Positions 16,827 to 27,842 of a DNA stretch of 64,000 nucleotides are shown piece by piece (positions within the stretch are counted from its first letter, which is position 1; each line of letters opens with the position of its first letter). Both the position numbers and the translations under genes were made by a program. The notes under the pieces are model-generated. The model was not told the origin of the DNA. It made no database searches and worked only from the letters and a program-made list of their open reading frames with translations. Source of the DNA: Pseudomonas sp. Fl4BN1 (GTDB lineage: Bacteria > Pseudomonadota > Gammaproteobacteria > Pseudomonadales > Pseudomonadaceae). Location of the stretch: positions 1-64,000 of the forward strand of contig NZ_JAAARM010000007.1 of NCBI RefSeq assembly GCF_009908285.1. The letters run 5' to 3'.

Positions 16827-17255
16827 ATGCAGCTTTATTACCGCTGGACAGCCGCATGGGTCATGGCGTGGGTACTGGGAGCTGGGCTGGCGCAAGCCGA
16901 GGAACGGCCACAGGTGGCGGACAAGATCCTGGCCTACACCGGGCCACACGGGGTGAAGGTCTGGACTCTGCGCATCGGTGAGCGCAGCGCCAATCAGGCG
17001 CTGGTGCAGGTGGAAGACGCCGACCACGACTGGAACATGCGCATTCAGAAAATGAGCGTGGAGCAAACCTCGCGTGACACCCGTTACTTCACTCAGGTGG
17101 ACGGGCAGAAGTTCGTGGTGCTGCTGCTTCAGGAAGGCTATGGCGAGTTGCATCTGCCGGGTGAGGCCAAGCCGCTGAAGGTGGGTTATGACAGCAACCT
17201 GTCCAGCTATGGCGATGCCCAGGCGTTCCTCAATGAGTACCTCAAGACCAAGTAA
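16827..17255 (+). CDS. Secreted hypothetical protein
   Basis: A 142-residue protein with a Sec signal peptide (hydrophobic core WVMAWVLGAGL, probable cleavage after AQA at about residue 24). The mature domain is small and beta-rich (VWTLRIGERSANQALVQVED, YFTQVDGQKFVVLLLQE). No family is recognised. AGGAG lies about 13 bases and AAGG directly before the ATG. A terminator follows. Confidence 0.6.
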   Translation: MQLYYRWTAAWVMAWVLGAGLAQAEERPQVADKILAYTGPHGVKVWTLRIGERSANQALVQVEDADHDWNMRIQKMSVEQTSRDTRYFTQVDGQKFVVLLLQEGYGELHLPGEAKPLKVGYDSNLSSYGDAQAFLNEYLKTK

Positions 17256-17330
17256 GCGCTTGGCAGGCGCTACATGGCCCGCCCTGATTGCCGCCAGTCG
17301 TGCTCGAAACGCCTCGACCGCGCTGGCAAA

Positions 17331-17360
17331 AACGCCTCCCTAGGGAGGCGTTATCGTTTT
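17331..17360 (+). terminator. Intrinsic terminator
   Basis: AACGCCTCCC-TA-GGGAGGCGTT forms a near-perfect stem followed by ATCGTTTT. It lies about 75 bases after the secreted-protein gene. Confidence 0.75.
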
Positions 17361-17446
17361 ACCCGGTCTGAAGTTGCCTTGAAGCAGATCAAGCGACTAG
17401 GGACCATCACCTGCCGCTGCCTTTCAGTGAGCTACCCTGCGCGGCA

Positions 17447-17905
17447 TTAGGTCCGTTTGAAAAACAACATGGCGTCAACGAACCGCTGAGCCTTCTGCTG
17501 CGTGTCGACCTGCGAACTGTTCAGCACTCCACCTGCCTGGTTCCTGGTCTGCACGACCCAACGACCACGCTTTGAGTAGAGCGTGACGCTACCAATCGAG
17601 TTGAAATAAATACGGGTTTGCACCGCTTTGGAGGAAGTCTTGGAGCTGCCGGCTGCTATGGCTCCTACACCGATAGGCGTTGCACTTGCAAAGCCGCTAG
17701 TGGCGGAAATAGTTCCGCTGCCATAACCGATGTATTCGTCGGTGAAGAACACTTGTTCGGGTCTGGTTTTCAGCGGTTGTTCCATCAGAACCTGTTCGAT
17801 GATCGACTCCGCCTGGCTCTGTGTAATAGGCAATGCCTTGTACTCAACAATCTTTGCTACACACCCTGTAAGTAACAGCAGCGCTGCAATGACAATGGCT
17901 TTCAT
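17447..17905 (-). CDS. Predicted lipoprotein, 152 residues
   Basis: It starts MKAIVIAALLLLTGC (lipobox LLTGC). The longer open frame would place 40 residues before the signal peptide, so ATG 17905 is chosen; GGGAGTTAGGG precedes it. The mature part has a Gly/Ser/Ala-rich central stretch (SATSGFASATPIGVGAIAAG) between polar domains. Function unknown. Confidence 0.65.
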   Translation of the reverse strand: MKAIVIAALLLLTGCVAKIVEYKALPITQSQAESIIEQVLMEQPLKTRPEQVFFTDEYIGYGSGTISATSGFASATPIGVGAIAAGSSKTSSKAVQTRIYFNSIGSVTLYSKRGRWVVQTRNQAGGVLNSSQVDTQQKAQRFVDAMLFFKRT

Positions 17906-18113
17906 CCCTAACTCCCTGAATTGATACAGGGCATTTTGCCATAGCGCATCCTGCACCGCGCGAGTTCGCAGTAGCTTTTGCCTGCCACTAAACCTCCCGC
18001 TTGGGGTTGAGAGGATCGAGGGCATCGCCAGAATTTGTCACAGACAGACGCAGCCCTCGACCTGAATACTCAAGTCGAAGGCCGCCAGTTGCTAAACGTT
18101 AAGCCCCCTGCCC

Positions 18114-20297
<2,184 letters not shown>

Positions 20298-20479
20298 TCA
20301 CTCCTTCGGGCGCGGCTACCTGGTCGCTCGATGTCGGCCCGAGGCTGGACGTCCGTATGAAAAGCGTAGTGAAGGGCAAGCGAAGGTAAAAATAGCTTCG
20401 CTGCATGACCTCGGCATAAAAAAACCATGACCGTTGCAGGGTTTCTTGAATCAGGGCGCGCTGGCCGCGCCCCAACGCC

Positions 20480-20986
20480 TCAACCCTGGGCGTCGAAGCC
20501 CGGGTGGAAGCTGACCTCGCCCGTCGGGTATGGCCCATGGAACGCCAGGGCCTGGAAGTACTCGGGCGGGACTCCGGGCAGCAGCGGGCCCTGCCCGGCC
20601 TGGAAGCCAAAGCGCGAGTAGTAGCCGGGGTCGCCCAGCACCACGCAGCCGGCCGCACCCAGGGCTTGCAGTTGAGCCAGCAGTTGGCGGACCAGTTGCG
20701 CGCCAATGCCCTGGCCCTGGCGCGCCGGCGTCACCGACACCGGGGCCAGCCCGTACCAGCCGGGTTCGCCGCTGCTCAAGGTCACCGGCGAGATCGCGGC
20801 ATGGCCCACCACCTGCCCTTCGTCTTCGGCCACCAGGGACAGGGTCAGGGCGCCGGCACTGCGCAGGGCGTTAACGATGTACTGCTCGGTGTGGCTGGAA
20901 TGCGCGGCGTCAAGAAAGGCTTCGCGGGTGACCTGTTCGATGGCAGGGATGTCGTCGGCTCGTTCGGCTCTGAGAATAACGCTCAT
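20480..20986 (-). CDS. GNAT acetyltransferase (YhbS type)
   Basis: About 168 residues starting MSVILRAERADDIPAIEQV. The acetyl-CoA site is seen in LAPVSVTPARQGQGIGAQLV (the QGQGIG loop), and the C-terminal GDPGYYSRFGF matches the YhbS/COG3153 group. ATG 20986 is used rather than the 25-codon longer frame, because alignment to the fold begins there. The acceptor is unknown. Confidence 0.75.
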   Translation of the reverse strand: MSVILRAERADDIPAIEQVTREAFLDAAHSSHTEQYIVNALRSAGALTLSLVAEDEGQVVGHAAISPVTLSSGEPGWYGLAPVSVTPARQGQGIGAQLVRQLLAQLQALGAAGCVVLGDPGYYSRFGFQAGQGPLLPGVPPEYFQALAFHGPYPTGEVSFHPGFDAQG

Positions 20987-21349
20987 AAAGGTCGGGGTAC
21001 TCCATTCAATAAAAGAGTGGGGATCACTCGGCGCCATCCAGGCGCCGGACGGCGCTGCCACCGAACCGCTCGGCGGCGGGCGGCTGCTTGATCCGGTGCA
21101 GCAGGCGCCAGCGCCTGAGGGCTAGGTCCCGATGGAGGGAGGTGAACAAGGCTGCGGACATGGCAAGGGCGGCACAGGTCAAGGGCCGACAGTTTCGCAG
21201 CCTCGGCCGACGGCGGGCAACTAGCGCTGCCCCATAAAAAACCCGCTGCCCGCCACAAGCCACTGGACAGCGCGGCCAAAGCCCCGAAAAATCAGCGCCT
21301 TTGCTCCGCCCTCTACGGGCCGGGTGTATGTGCCAGGGAGTTTGGCCGA

Positions 21350-21691
21350 ATGCTCAATGTCCTGTTTGTCTGCAGCCAGAACAAGCTGCGCAGCCCCACC
21401 GCCGAGCAGCTGTTCGCCGACTGGCCGGGGATCGAGACCGCCTCGGCGGGCCTCAACCACGACGCCGAGGTGCCCCTGGGCCCGGAGCTGGTGGAATGGG
21501 CCGGGCTGATTGTGGTGATGGAAACCCGGCACCGGGAAAAACTGCGCAAACGCTTCAAGGCGCACCTGCACAAGCAGCAGATCGTCTGTCTGAACATTCC
21601 CGATGACTACGAGTTCATGGACCCGGAGCTGATCCAGTTGTTGCAGCAGAAGGTTCCGCAGTTTCTCCCCGATGACAGCGCGGCTCGCTGA
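21350..21691 (+). CDS. Low-molecular-weight protein tyrosine phosphatase family protein (block B)
   Basis: A 113-residue small phosphatase-like protein (COG4551 type). The phosphate-binding loop VCSQNKLRSPTAE gives CX5RS near residue 8, and the C-terminal LNIPDDYEFMDPELIQLL may supply the acid Asp. It is intact, unlike the copy at 843. Its stop is two bases before the next start, so the pair is co-transcribed. The physiological substrate is unknown. Confidence 0.8.
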   Translation: MLNVLFVCSQNKLRSPTAEQLFADWPGIETASAGLNHDAEVPLGPELVEWAGLIVVMETRHREKLRKRFKAHLHKQQIVCLNIPDDYEFMDPELIQLLQQKVPQFLPDDSAAR

Positions 21692-21692
21692 T

Positions 21693-22139
21693 ATGGCGTT
21701 GATCTTCAGGGCGCCGCCGGAGCTGCGGGTGGAGTTGGAGATCCTCGGCTACCAGTTCCCCGAGAGCCGTGAGCGCCTGGACGGCAACTGGCTGCTGGTG
21801 CGCGGCCGCATTCAGCATCCCCGGGGCGCCTGGAGCTTCGAGGATGCCTGCCTGACCACCTTCGAACTGGACAAGCTGGCCCAGTGGCTTCAAGCCCTGG
21901 AGCAACCCGAAGGCCCTGCCCGGCCCTGCTGGTTCACCGAGCCCTGCCTGGAGCTCCACTACCTGGGCGGCTCCGAGCCGCAGATCCAGGTTCACTTTTC
22001 CCATGAGGCGGCACCGCCCTGGCTGGAGCCGGAGCAACGGCTGGACGGTTGCCAAGTGACCCTGCCCCTTAGCTGCAACTGCGTACCTCGACTGCGAGTG
22101 ATGGTGGATGCCCTGCGCCGGGATTTCCCTGCGCGCTGA
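21693..22139 (+). CDS. WapI-like family protein (block B)
   Basis: About 148 residues. ATG 21693 is used because the block A copy starts at the equivalent position; an earlier ATG (21672) overlaps the phosphatase gene. The pattern LRVELEILGYQFPESRERLD, NWLLVRGRI, GAWSFEDACL and a C-terminal MVDALRRDFPAR resembles WapI-type immunity proteins, though the match is from memory and not strong. No toxin gene is adjacent. It is coupled to the phosphatase in both blocks. Confidence 0.6.
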   Translation: MALIFRAPPELRVELEILGYQFPESRERLDGNWLLVRGRIQHPRGAWSFEDACLTTFELDKLAQWLQALEQPEGPARPCWFTEPCLELHYLGGSEPQIQVHFSHEAAPPWLEPEQRLDGCQVTLPLSCNCVPRLRVMVDALRRDFPAR

Positions 22140-22157
22140 GCCAGCAAGACCGCCCTC

Positions 22158-22260
22158 TGTAGCCGCTGCCGCAGGCTGCGCAAGGCATCGCAGGGACCTC
22201 GGCGGTTGGGATATCGCAGGCGAGCCGGCGGCTAGTTTGCAGCCTTCGGCAGCGGCTACA
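22158..22260. repeat. REP pair (BIME-like) between convergent genes
   Basis: TGTAGCCGCTGCCGCAGGCTG (22158-22178) and the inverted TGCAGCCTTCGGCAGCGGCTACA ends (22238-22260) form an imperfect inverted pair separated by about 57 bases. This is a common Pseudomonas REP arrangement. It sits exactly in the gap between two convergent genes and may act as a terminator. Confidence 0.75.
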
Positions 22261-23455
22261 AGGCGCCAAGGGCGGCCGTCAGTTCAGGCGAGGCGTTGTA
22301 CAGCGGTGTGCTGCCCTGCAACAGAATCTGCGCGCTGCGTCGGTAGGCGGCGCCATCGATCAACAACTCATCGCCGGCCCGCCGGGCATTGATCAGGGTC
22401 TCCAGCACTCCGGCGGGGTTTTCAATCGCCAGCGGGTACTCGCCCTGCTCCTCGCCGATGGCCGGTGCACGCGCCAGCAGGGCATGGGCCACGGTGCCCT
22501 CGGCCAGGCAGGCCGCCGCCAGGCAGCAGCCACCGGACACCGCCAGGGACGGATGGGCGTTCTGCGGGGTGAAGTAGCGGGTGGCTATATCGCCGCCTTC
22601 TCGCGCCGGGCTGACGATGCAGATCTTGGGGATGGTTTCGCTGCACCGCAGGTCGTCGGCGCTCATCAAACTGCCGTCGCGCTGGCGCAGGCCCATGCGC
22701 AACCCGCCCAGCACCATCAGTTCCAGCAGGCGCGCCTTGAACTGCGGATCGGCGTCCAGTTCGGCCGGGGGCTCCTGCCCGGTCTTGCCCAGGTCGGCGG
22801 CGCGGATGATGACCATGGGCACCGCCACATCGATGCAGGTGGCGGCAATCCCGTCCAGCAGGTCCACCCGTTGCCCACTGGGAAACAGTGCGCCGGTCTT
22901 GGCCCCCACCGGCTTGTCGAGAAACAGGTCGACCCCGGGAAACACCCCGTTGACCCCGGGAATCCGCGTGTCGCTCAGCAGTCGGCCATCGGCGAACCCC
23001 AGGCGCGCGTACATCGTGGTCTGGGTGTTGCTGTTGTAGATCTCGATCTGTCCACCGCCCTCCTCGGGTTCCAGCCAGCCGCGCTGCAGGGCGTACAACG
23101 GCAGGGCCGCGGACATGTTGCCGCAGTTGACGCTCCAGTCGATGGCGCTCTTGCCCGCAGCCAACTGCGCCAGGGTACTGATCATCCGCGTCTCGCCAGG
23201 GCGGCGCTCGACGATGAACACCTTGTTGCTGGTGGGCCCGCCGCGCCCCAGGCCGGTGATCTGGGTGTTGCCCGGCCACTCACCGTGCAAGGGCACGCCC
23301 ATCAGGTGACGCAGCAGCTCCTCCACCAGGGCTTCGTCCCGGGGCAGCGCTTCGCGGGCCAGGATCAGCCCGGTGGAGGTGCCGCCACGGGCGTGACACA
23401 CGGGGAACTCGGGGATGGCGGCTGGACGGGCAGCAGGCTTGGGCAGATCGGACAC
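22256..23455 (-). CDS. PrpF/GalD-type isomerase (block B)
   Basis: A 399-residue PrpF-family protein. Members isomerise or tautomerise tricarboxylic acids (2-methylaconitate, 4-oxalomesaconate). CHARGGTSTG near the N-terminus and SVNCGNMSAALPLYAL, with its conserved Cys, fit the diaminopimelate-epimerase-like fold. Many family members read RGGTSKG, whereas this protein has Thr in place of Lys. The start is taken as GTG 23455 with GGAGG upstream. An earlier in-frame ATG adds 35 unlikely residues. The substrate is uncertain; no galD or prp neighbours are present. Confidence 0.75.
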   Translation of the reverse strand: MSDLPKPAARPAAIPEFPVCHARGGTSTGLILAREALPRDEALVEELLRHLMGVPLHGEWPGNTQITGLGRGGPTSNKVFIVERRPGETRMISTLAQLAAGKSAIDWSVNCGNMSAALPLYALQRGWLEPEEGGGQIEIYNSNTQTTMYARLGFADGRLLSDTRIPGVNGVFPGVDLFLDKPVGAKTGALFPSGQRVDLLDGIAATCIDVAVPMVIIRAADLGKTGQEPPAELDADPQFKARLLELMVLGGLRMGLRQRDGSLMSADDLRCSETIPKICIVSPAREGGDIATRYFTPQNAHPSLAVSGGCCLAAACLAEGTVAHALLARAPAIGEEQGEYPLAIENPAGVLETLINARRAGDELLIDGAAYRRSAQILLQGSTPLYNASPELTAALGAL

Positions 23456-23688
23456 GGCGGGCGCCTCCACGGTGGGGAAAAGAGCAGCCCCTTGTCGGAC
23501 AGGCAACGGGCAGCAGCGCAGCATGATAAACCGTCGCGGCCAATTCCGGGGCGGCGGCATGGCGCCCTGCTGTCGCCTGATACAGCGCTTGCTCGTGCAA
23601 CCCGAGCACCGTATTTTCTAGCGCCCTCGCGCGGCCTGGCCGTCAGCGCGAGGGTTCTATTCGCCGCCCATGGACCCGGAGCGATGCC

Positions 23689-24312
23689 ATGCCCCAAGCC
23701 CCCCAACAACTGTTGTTCCTGCCCGGCGCCTCGGGCAATCGGCAATTCTGGCAACCCCTGGCCGCGCAATTGCGCCATCCGGCGCGCCAGGTGCACCTGG
23801 GCTGGCCGGGTTTCGGCGACACCCCGGCACAGCCGGACGTCCAGGGCATGGACGATCTGGTCGACCTGGTATTGCAACGGGTCGACCGGCCGACGGCGCT
23901 GGTGGCCCAGTCCATGGGCGGCATCATCGCAGTGCGTGCGGCCCTGCAGCAGCCGGAGTTGATCACCCATCTGGTCTTGAGTGTCACCTCCGGCGGCGTG
24001 GACATGCGCGACCTTGGCGCCACGGACTGGCGTGGCGACTATGCCGCGGCCTATCCGCGGTTGCCTCGCTGGTTTATCGACGATCACAGCGACCTCGGCC
24101 CGCGACTCGGGGAGTTGCGCATGCCGACGCTGCTGCTGTGGGGCGACTGCGACCCGATCAGCCCGGTGGCGGTGGGTCAGCGCCTGGCCCGCCTGTTGCC
24201 CCGGGCCCGCCTGCGCATCGTACCGGGAGCCGACCACGACCTGGGCCTGACCCACGCCAACCTGGCGGCGCACTGGCTGGAAGAGCATCTGCAGCGGCCA
24301 GGCCCGGGCTGA
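23689..24312 (+). CDS. Alpha/beta hydrolase
   Basis: A 207-residue alpha/beta-hydrolase fold protein: LLFLPGASGNRQFW oxyanion region, nucleophile elbow AQSMGG, acid in GDCDPISP and His in GADHDLG. It is shorter than usual, with a minimal cap, as in the RsbQ/BioH-like small hydrolases. It has no counterpart in block A, so it was inserted in B or lost from A. It ends 44 bases before the truncated AidA-type gene. Confidence 0.8.
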   Translation: MPQAPQQLLFLPGASGNRQFWQPLAAQLRHPARQVHLGWPGFGDTPAQPDVQGMDDLVDLVLQRVDRPTALVAQSMGGIIAVRAALQQPELITHLVLSVTSGGVDMRDLGATDWRGDYAAAYPRLPRWFIDDHSDLGPRLGELRMPTLLLWGDCDPISPVAVGQRLARLLPRARLRIVPGADHDLGLTHANLAAHWLEEHLQRPGPG

Positions 24313-24355
24313 CAGCGGGCACCCGGGCATCCAACGCGACAGCAGGGAGCTGGAC

Positions 24356-24792
24356 ATGAGCGACGTAGACATCATGGTCACCATCGATGTGGACACTCTC
24401 CTGGGCAGCGAAGGCCAAACCTTCGACTCCGGCGCATTCCATCTCGAAAAAAACAACCCGAACGCCCCCACCCACCTTTACAACTACACCAACCCGTCGG
24501 GACGACTCTCCAGCCAGGCGATCTACATGGTGGCCCGGCGCGACGCGACCAACCAGACGTCCGAGGGTACCGACGAACTGGTGGTCAACGTCCGCGAGGG
24601 CGACCCTATCCGCTGGCGCACCACCAGCCTGTCCAAGGGGCTTGACCACGCCGTGCTGCTGTAGCCCGACGGTTACGCTGCAAAACCGAGACTACGTGCA
24701 GAACGTCCAGCCGAAGGTTCTCGACCAGACGCCCTTGCCCATCATCGACCTGAACAACCCATCCGGGCCACCCATAGCGCAAGTGGTGGGGA
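24356..24792 (+). pseudogene. Broken AidA/PixA-type gene (block B copy)
   Basis: It begins intact (MSDVDIMVTIDVDTLLGSEG) and keeps the conserved IRWRTTSLSKGLDHAVLL block. It then meets a TAG at 24662. The following codons in another frame (LQNRDYVQNVQPKVLDQTPL) continue the family sequence, so a small deletion caused a frameshift. The last third, including the WDPYI ending present at 3275, is missing. It is replaced by the tail of another gene at about 24793. Confidence 0.8.
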
Positions 24793-25004
24793 TGTACGAG
24801 CAACTGGGCATCCGCGTCGACATCAGCCCCAGCTTCAACGAAGTGCGCAGCATGCGCGGCATCTCGATTTCCCTCGGCGATTTGCCCGGCCTGTGCCGCA
24901 AGATCCGACAATCGATTCCGGCCGCCATTCGCCGGGCCATGGAGAACCGCCCGGAAATCGCCTAGCGCCTGCTGGACTCCCAGGACCTGTTGCGCGGCAC
25001 CTGA
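24793..25004 (+). pseudogene. Tail of the 133-residue conserved gene, fused to the AidA remnant
   Basis: From MYEQLGIRVDI onwards the sequence matches the C-terminal half of the protein at 5553-5954 (VRSMRGISISL, RQSIPAAIRRAMENRPEIA). The frame meets TAG where block A has Tyr (EIAY), then continues RLLDSQDLLRGT to TGA. The N-terminal half is absent. Compared with block A, the deletion removed the end of the AidA gene, the LysE and sigma-factor genes and the start of this gene. Confidence 0.8.
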
Positions 25005-25099
25005 GGGCGGCGCGTCGACGCATCAGTCCTGCCGTTCAAGGCTTGCAGCCTGGCGCCTGAACCCTGAAACTTGCCGCTGCTTTTTCCAGGACTTCCTTC

Positions 25100-25654
25100 A
25101 TGCAAAACACCCCACTGAACGCCGCCGACTTCGAGCTGATCGAAGACACCCTGCTCCAGTACGGCGACGACCACTCGGTGCTCAACCCCTGCGAACTGGA
25201 CGGCTACTTCACCGCGCTGGTGTCGGGCCCGGCTCAAGTCGATATCGCCGAATGGTTCCCGGGCATCTGGGGCGGCGAAAACCCCAACTGGGAAACCCCG
25301 GAGCAATGCCGGCAGTTCATCGACCTGTGCGTGCGCCACATCAACACCCTGGCCGAGCAATTGACCCAGGCCCCGCAAGCGTTCAAGGCGCGCTTCGAAC
25401 AGACCGAGCACCAGGGCCATGACCTGCTGCTGGCCGAAGAATGGTGCTTCGGCTACCTGCGCGGCGTGGCGGTGGGCAACTGGCCGGAAATGCCCGCGCC
25501 GCAGACCGGGTTGCTGCAAGCGATCATCGACTGCGCCGAACAGGACAACTTCGAACTGCCGGCCGACCTGAACCTGGAGCAGCATCGCCAGCAAGTGGCG
25601 GCCATCGAACCGGCGGCGCGCACGCTGCATGCCTATTGGGCGGCGCAGCGCTGA
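25100..25654 (+). CDS. YecA/UPF0149 family protein (block B)
   Basis: A 184-residue paralogue of the protein at 6127 with the same landmarks (LDGYFTALVSGPAQVDIAEW, EEWCFGYLRGVAVG). It is intact. The role is unknown. It is the only gene between the block B deletion scar and the following degenerate stretch that remains whole, which suggests it is under selection. Confidence 0.8.
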   Translation: MQNTPLNAADFELIEDTLLQYGDDHSVLNPCELDGYFTALVSGPAQVDIAEWFPGIWGGENPNWETPEQCRQFIDLCVRHINTLAEQLTQAPQAFKARFEQTEHQGHDLLLAEEWCFGYLRGVAVGNWPEMPAPQTGLLQAIIDCAEQDNFELPADLNLEQHRQQVAAIEPAARTLHAYWAAQR

Positions 25655-25688
25655 CACCCGCCCCAAAGCCCCCCGGGGTTCAAGAAAC

Positions 25689-25717
25689 GGCAGATTTTCC
25701 GCTCAGGGAAATCTGCC
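25689..25717 (+). terminator. Hairpin after the YecA-type gene
   Basis: GGCAGATTT (25689-25697) pairs perfectly with AAATCTGCC (25709-25717) around an 11-base loop. There is no T tract, so termination strength is uncertain. Confidence 0.4.
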
Positions 25718-25739
25718 CGCCAACGATCGACATTGCCCC

Positions 25740-25967
25740 ATGCTCAAGCGCATCAGAAGACTGCTCACCTGGCCGCTCCCGGTGACAGGCCCGCTACAAG
25801 GCACTCCCACATAAGCCCCTGCGCCACCAACATTCGAGGAGTATTTATCCGGCCTGCCGACTTGCGAGCATGTGCCCAGCGAGGATTTCTATTCCAGGAC
25901 AGAGGCCGCTGAAAAATGGCCGCAATACTTCTCAAGCAAGTTCAGAGCGGCCTGCCGCGCAGTCTGA
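25740..25967 (+). pseudogene. Possible decayed small gene
   Basis: A single frame from ATG 25740 (MLKRIRRLLTWPLPVTGPL) is interrupted by TAA at 25812. It then continues with protein-like sequence (PPTFEEYLSGLPTCEHVPSE, WPQYFSSKFRAACRAV) to TGA at 25967. This could be a nonsense-mutated gene or chance. No family is recognised. The rest of the gap to 26101 shows nothing. Confidence 0.35.
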
Positions 25968-26101
25968 TCTGCGCTCATGAGCATCGGATGCCTTGCTCAG
26001 CGAATCACGCGCCTCTTCCTTGCTCCAGGCCTTGAAGGTCTGATCAAGCTGGAGCATCCGCAGTTGCATTTGAACAGGGCGGCAGCACTCAGGCCCGCAA
26101 G

Positions 26102-26515
26102 TCATCGGGCTGGCGCATATTCCTCAATCAGCTTCCACAGCAGACGGCTCATCGGCAGGCGATAGATATCACTGTGGGCTCCTCCCCCGGATCCTGGCGA
26201 ATTGAATTGGGTAATACCGTTCAACGCATCGATGTAAGCCACTTTCCTGTCTGGACCAGCCCCCTTGAACGGCTCGGCACAGCCTGGTTGACCGTACTTG
26301 CAGACTTCGAACTTGCCTCCTGGGACCGCGGATGTGTCAGAAGCCGTCATGCATTCGAAAATGCGCTGGTAGCGCGGATCGGCGCCCTCACAAGCCTTGC
26401 GATACGAGCCGATCGATCCGGCAGGATCGGTCCAGACGATAAGTGGGGCACCGGTCGCCGAATCAACGCCCACATCGAAGACTTGTTCGATAGCCAACTT
26501 ATAGTTAGTTGACAA
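26102..26515 (-). pseudogene. 5'-truncated hypothetical gene
   Basis: About 137 residues are open, but the frame has only a TTG directly after a TGA and no ribosome-binding site, so the N-terminal part is probably missing. The residual protein contains CEGADPRYQRIFECM, CKYGQPGCAEPFKGAG and a Gly-rich SGGGAHSDIYRLP near the end. It is unrecognised. It could be the C-terminal domain of a longer secreted or toxin protein, which would fit the accessory context, but this is a guess. Confidence 0.4.
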
Positions 26516-26636
26516 TCAACTTGTACTTTATAGATTTGAGGAACAGTCGGAGGACGCAAGTTCAAGCAGGCCGCTGGCCCTGCCCCGGCTCAGCGGCGTT
26601 TCACTTACCGCTTTACGGCTCCCCAAGCCCGCAGCA

Positions 26637-26984
26637 TCAACAATAGCCGTCGCAGGCATCGAGCAGATTGAGCAGGTGCTCGTCGGGCATCGAGAACATG
26701 TCGATCTCTGCGGGCGCCACACCGGTCCACTCCAGCTCGGGGTCGGTCTCCACAATCAGCAGCGGCACCTGGGCTTCATTGCAGAAGGCGAGGATGTCGC
26801 GCAGTTCCTGCTCACGCTCCACATGGTCGTTGTGAAACAGCTTGGCGCTGTAGAAGAAGCCCTCGGCGCCACGGCGCAGATAGCCCTGGGCAACGCTCAG
26901 GGACAGGCCCAGGCGCTGATGGAGAAACTTCACCAGTGCCAGGCTGTTGGTGGGAGTCGCTGTGGCGATGCTGATCCGGGACAT
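26637..26984 (-). CDS. Hypothetical protein of the duplicated two-gene module (B copy)
   Basis: A 115-residue near-duplicate of the protein at 8107, identical in most positions but with a different ending (LLNLLDACDGYC), because the repeat stops inside the gene. AAGGAACC precedes ATG 26984. It lies 40 bases after the 97-residue gene, so the two form an operon. The family is unknown. Confidence 0.6.
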   Translation of the reverse strand: MSRISIATATPTNSLALVKFLHQRLGLSLSVAQGYLRRGAEGFFYSAKLFHNDHVEREQELRDILAFCNEAQVPLLIVETDPELEWTGVAPAEIDMFSMPDEHLLNLLDACDGYC

Positions 26985-27298
26985 GGCAGGTTCCTTGAAA
27001 AAACGACGGGTAATGACCGCGCGGTTACTCGGGGCGCCACAGTTCGAGCCCTTGCACATGACGTTCGATGTCATCCATGTCGTCGTCCCCCAGGGTGCTG
27101 TCGAAGGGTTCGCTGAGAATCCTGCGCACCAGGGCCAGACGCTGGGTGACCTGCTGGTTATCGATGAAATCGGTGGTCGCACGCTGGTAGTCGGCCACGG
27201 GTTTATCCATGTAATAGGCGCCCATCTTGTGCAGCGAGATCAGGACGAACTCCAACTCCGCCAGGGCTTGCAGTGCCTGCTCGCCTGACAGCGTGATG
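26659..27298. repeat. 640-bp near-identical direct repeat, copy 2
   Basis: Matches 8132-8771 with about 11 substitutions and no gaps. Here the upstream gene keeps its natural start, ribosome-binding site and promoter side, so this copy is likely the parent and copy 1 the derivative. Confidence 0.9.
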
Positions 27299-27318
27299 GT
27301 GCGGTTGCTTTCCAGCAT
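27025..27318 (-). CDS. Hypothetical protein, intact first gene of the two-gene module
   Basis: A 97-residue protein starting MLESNRTITLSGEQALQALA, with AAGGAG six bases before ATG 27318. It is helical and acidic at the end (GDDDMDDIERHVQGLELW). A shortened copy lies at 8498. No family is recognised. Conservation of the pair in both blocks suggests the two proteins work together. Confidence 0.6.
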   Translation of the reverse strand: MLESNRTITLSGEQALQALAELEFVLISLHKMGAYYMDKPVADYQRATTDFIDNQQVTQRLALVRRILSEPFDSTLGDDDMDDIERHVQGLELWRPE

Positions 27319-27407
27319 CGAATAGCTCCTTGCTTCTGAACAGTTGGACAGACCGCCGTCACCTGGGTAGCGTGCGGCGCTCACTTCAATCAGACAGGCC
27401 CCCGCAC

Positions 27408-27842
27408 ATGTTGATCAGGGACTATCAATCCAGCGACCTTCAAGGGTTGCTGACACTCTGGCTGGATGCCTCGATCCAGGCCCACCACTTTGTCGACCCC
27501 GACTTCTGGCGCTCCAAGGTCGAGGACATGGGCAACCTCTACATTCCCAATGCCCAGACCCGGGTGGCCGAACGCGACGGCGAGCTTCTGGGCTTCTACT
27601 GCCTGGTCCAGGACCAGTTGGCGGCGCTGTTCGTCAGGGTCCAGCAGCAAGGCCAGGGCCTGGGCAAGCAGCTGCTGGTCGATGCCCGTGAACGGCGCTC
27701 GCGCCTGGAGCTGGCGGTGTATGCCGACAACCTGCCAAGCATCGGTTTTTACCGCCAGCAGGGTTTCCAGGTGATCGACAACGGCATCGACCCCGATACC
27801 GGGCAGGCCGAACTGATCATGGCGTGGCCGGGGCCAGCTTGA
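27408..27842 (+). CDS. GNAT acetyltransferase
   Basis: A 144-residue GNAT protein: MLIRDYQSSDLQGLLTLWLD at the start, acetyl-CoA loop VQQQGQGLGKQLL, then LAVYADNLPSIGFYRQQGFQ. This order matches the small YjaB/PA4866-like group. ATG 27408 starts the fold; a longer frame adds 26 unrelated residues. Its end overlaps the convergent lipoprotein gene by 26 bases. Confidence 0.8.
   Translation: MLIRDYQSSDLQGLLTLWLDASIQAHHFVDPDFWRSKVEDMGNLYIPNAQTRVAERDGELLGFYCLVQDQLAALFVRVQQQGQGLGKQLLVDARERRSRLELAVYADNLPSIGFYRQQGFQVIDNGIDPDTGQAELIMAWPGPA

Noticed and set aside
21024..21263. 79-codon minus-strand frame between the acetyltransferase and phosphatase genes
   Set aside because: Arg/Ala-rich composition, no ribosome-binding site and no family; probably chance in GC-rich DNA.
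22484..23962. 492-codon plus-strand frame across the PrpF-type gene
   Set aside because: It is a shadow of the intact minus-strand PrpF-family gene and runs into the hydrolase gene in the wrong frame.
24387..24965. 192-codon fused frame across the broken AidA gene
   Set aside because: Its first part is out of frame with the AidA protein. The apparent fusion arises from a frameshift and a deletion and is not a designed fusion protein.
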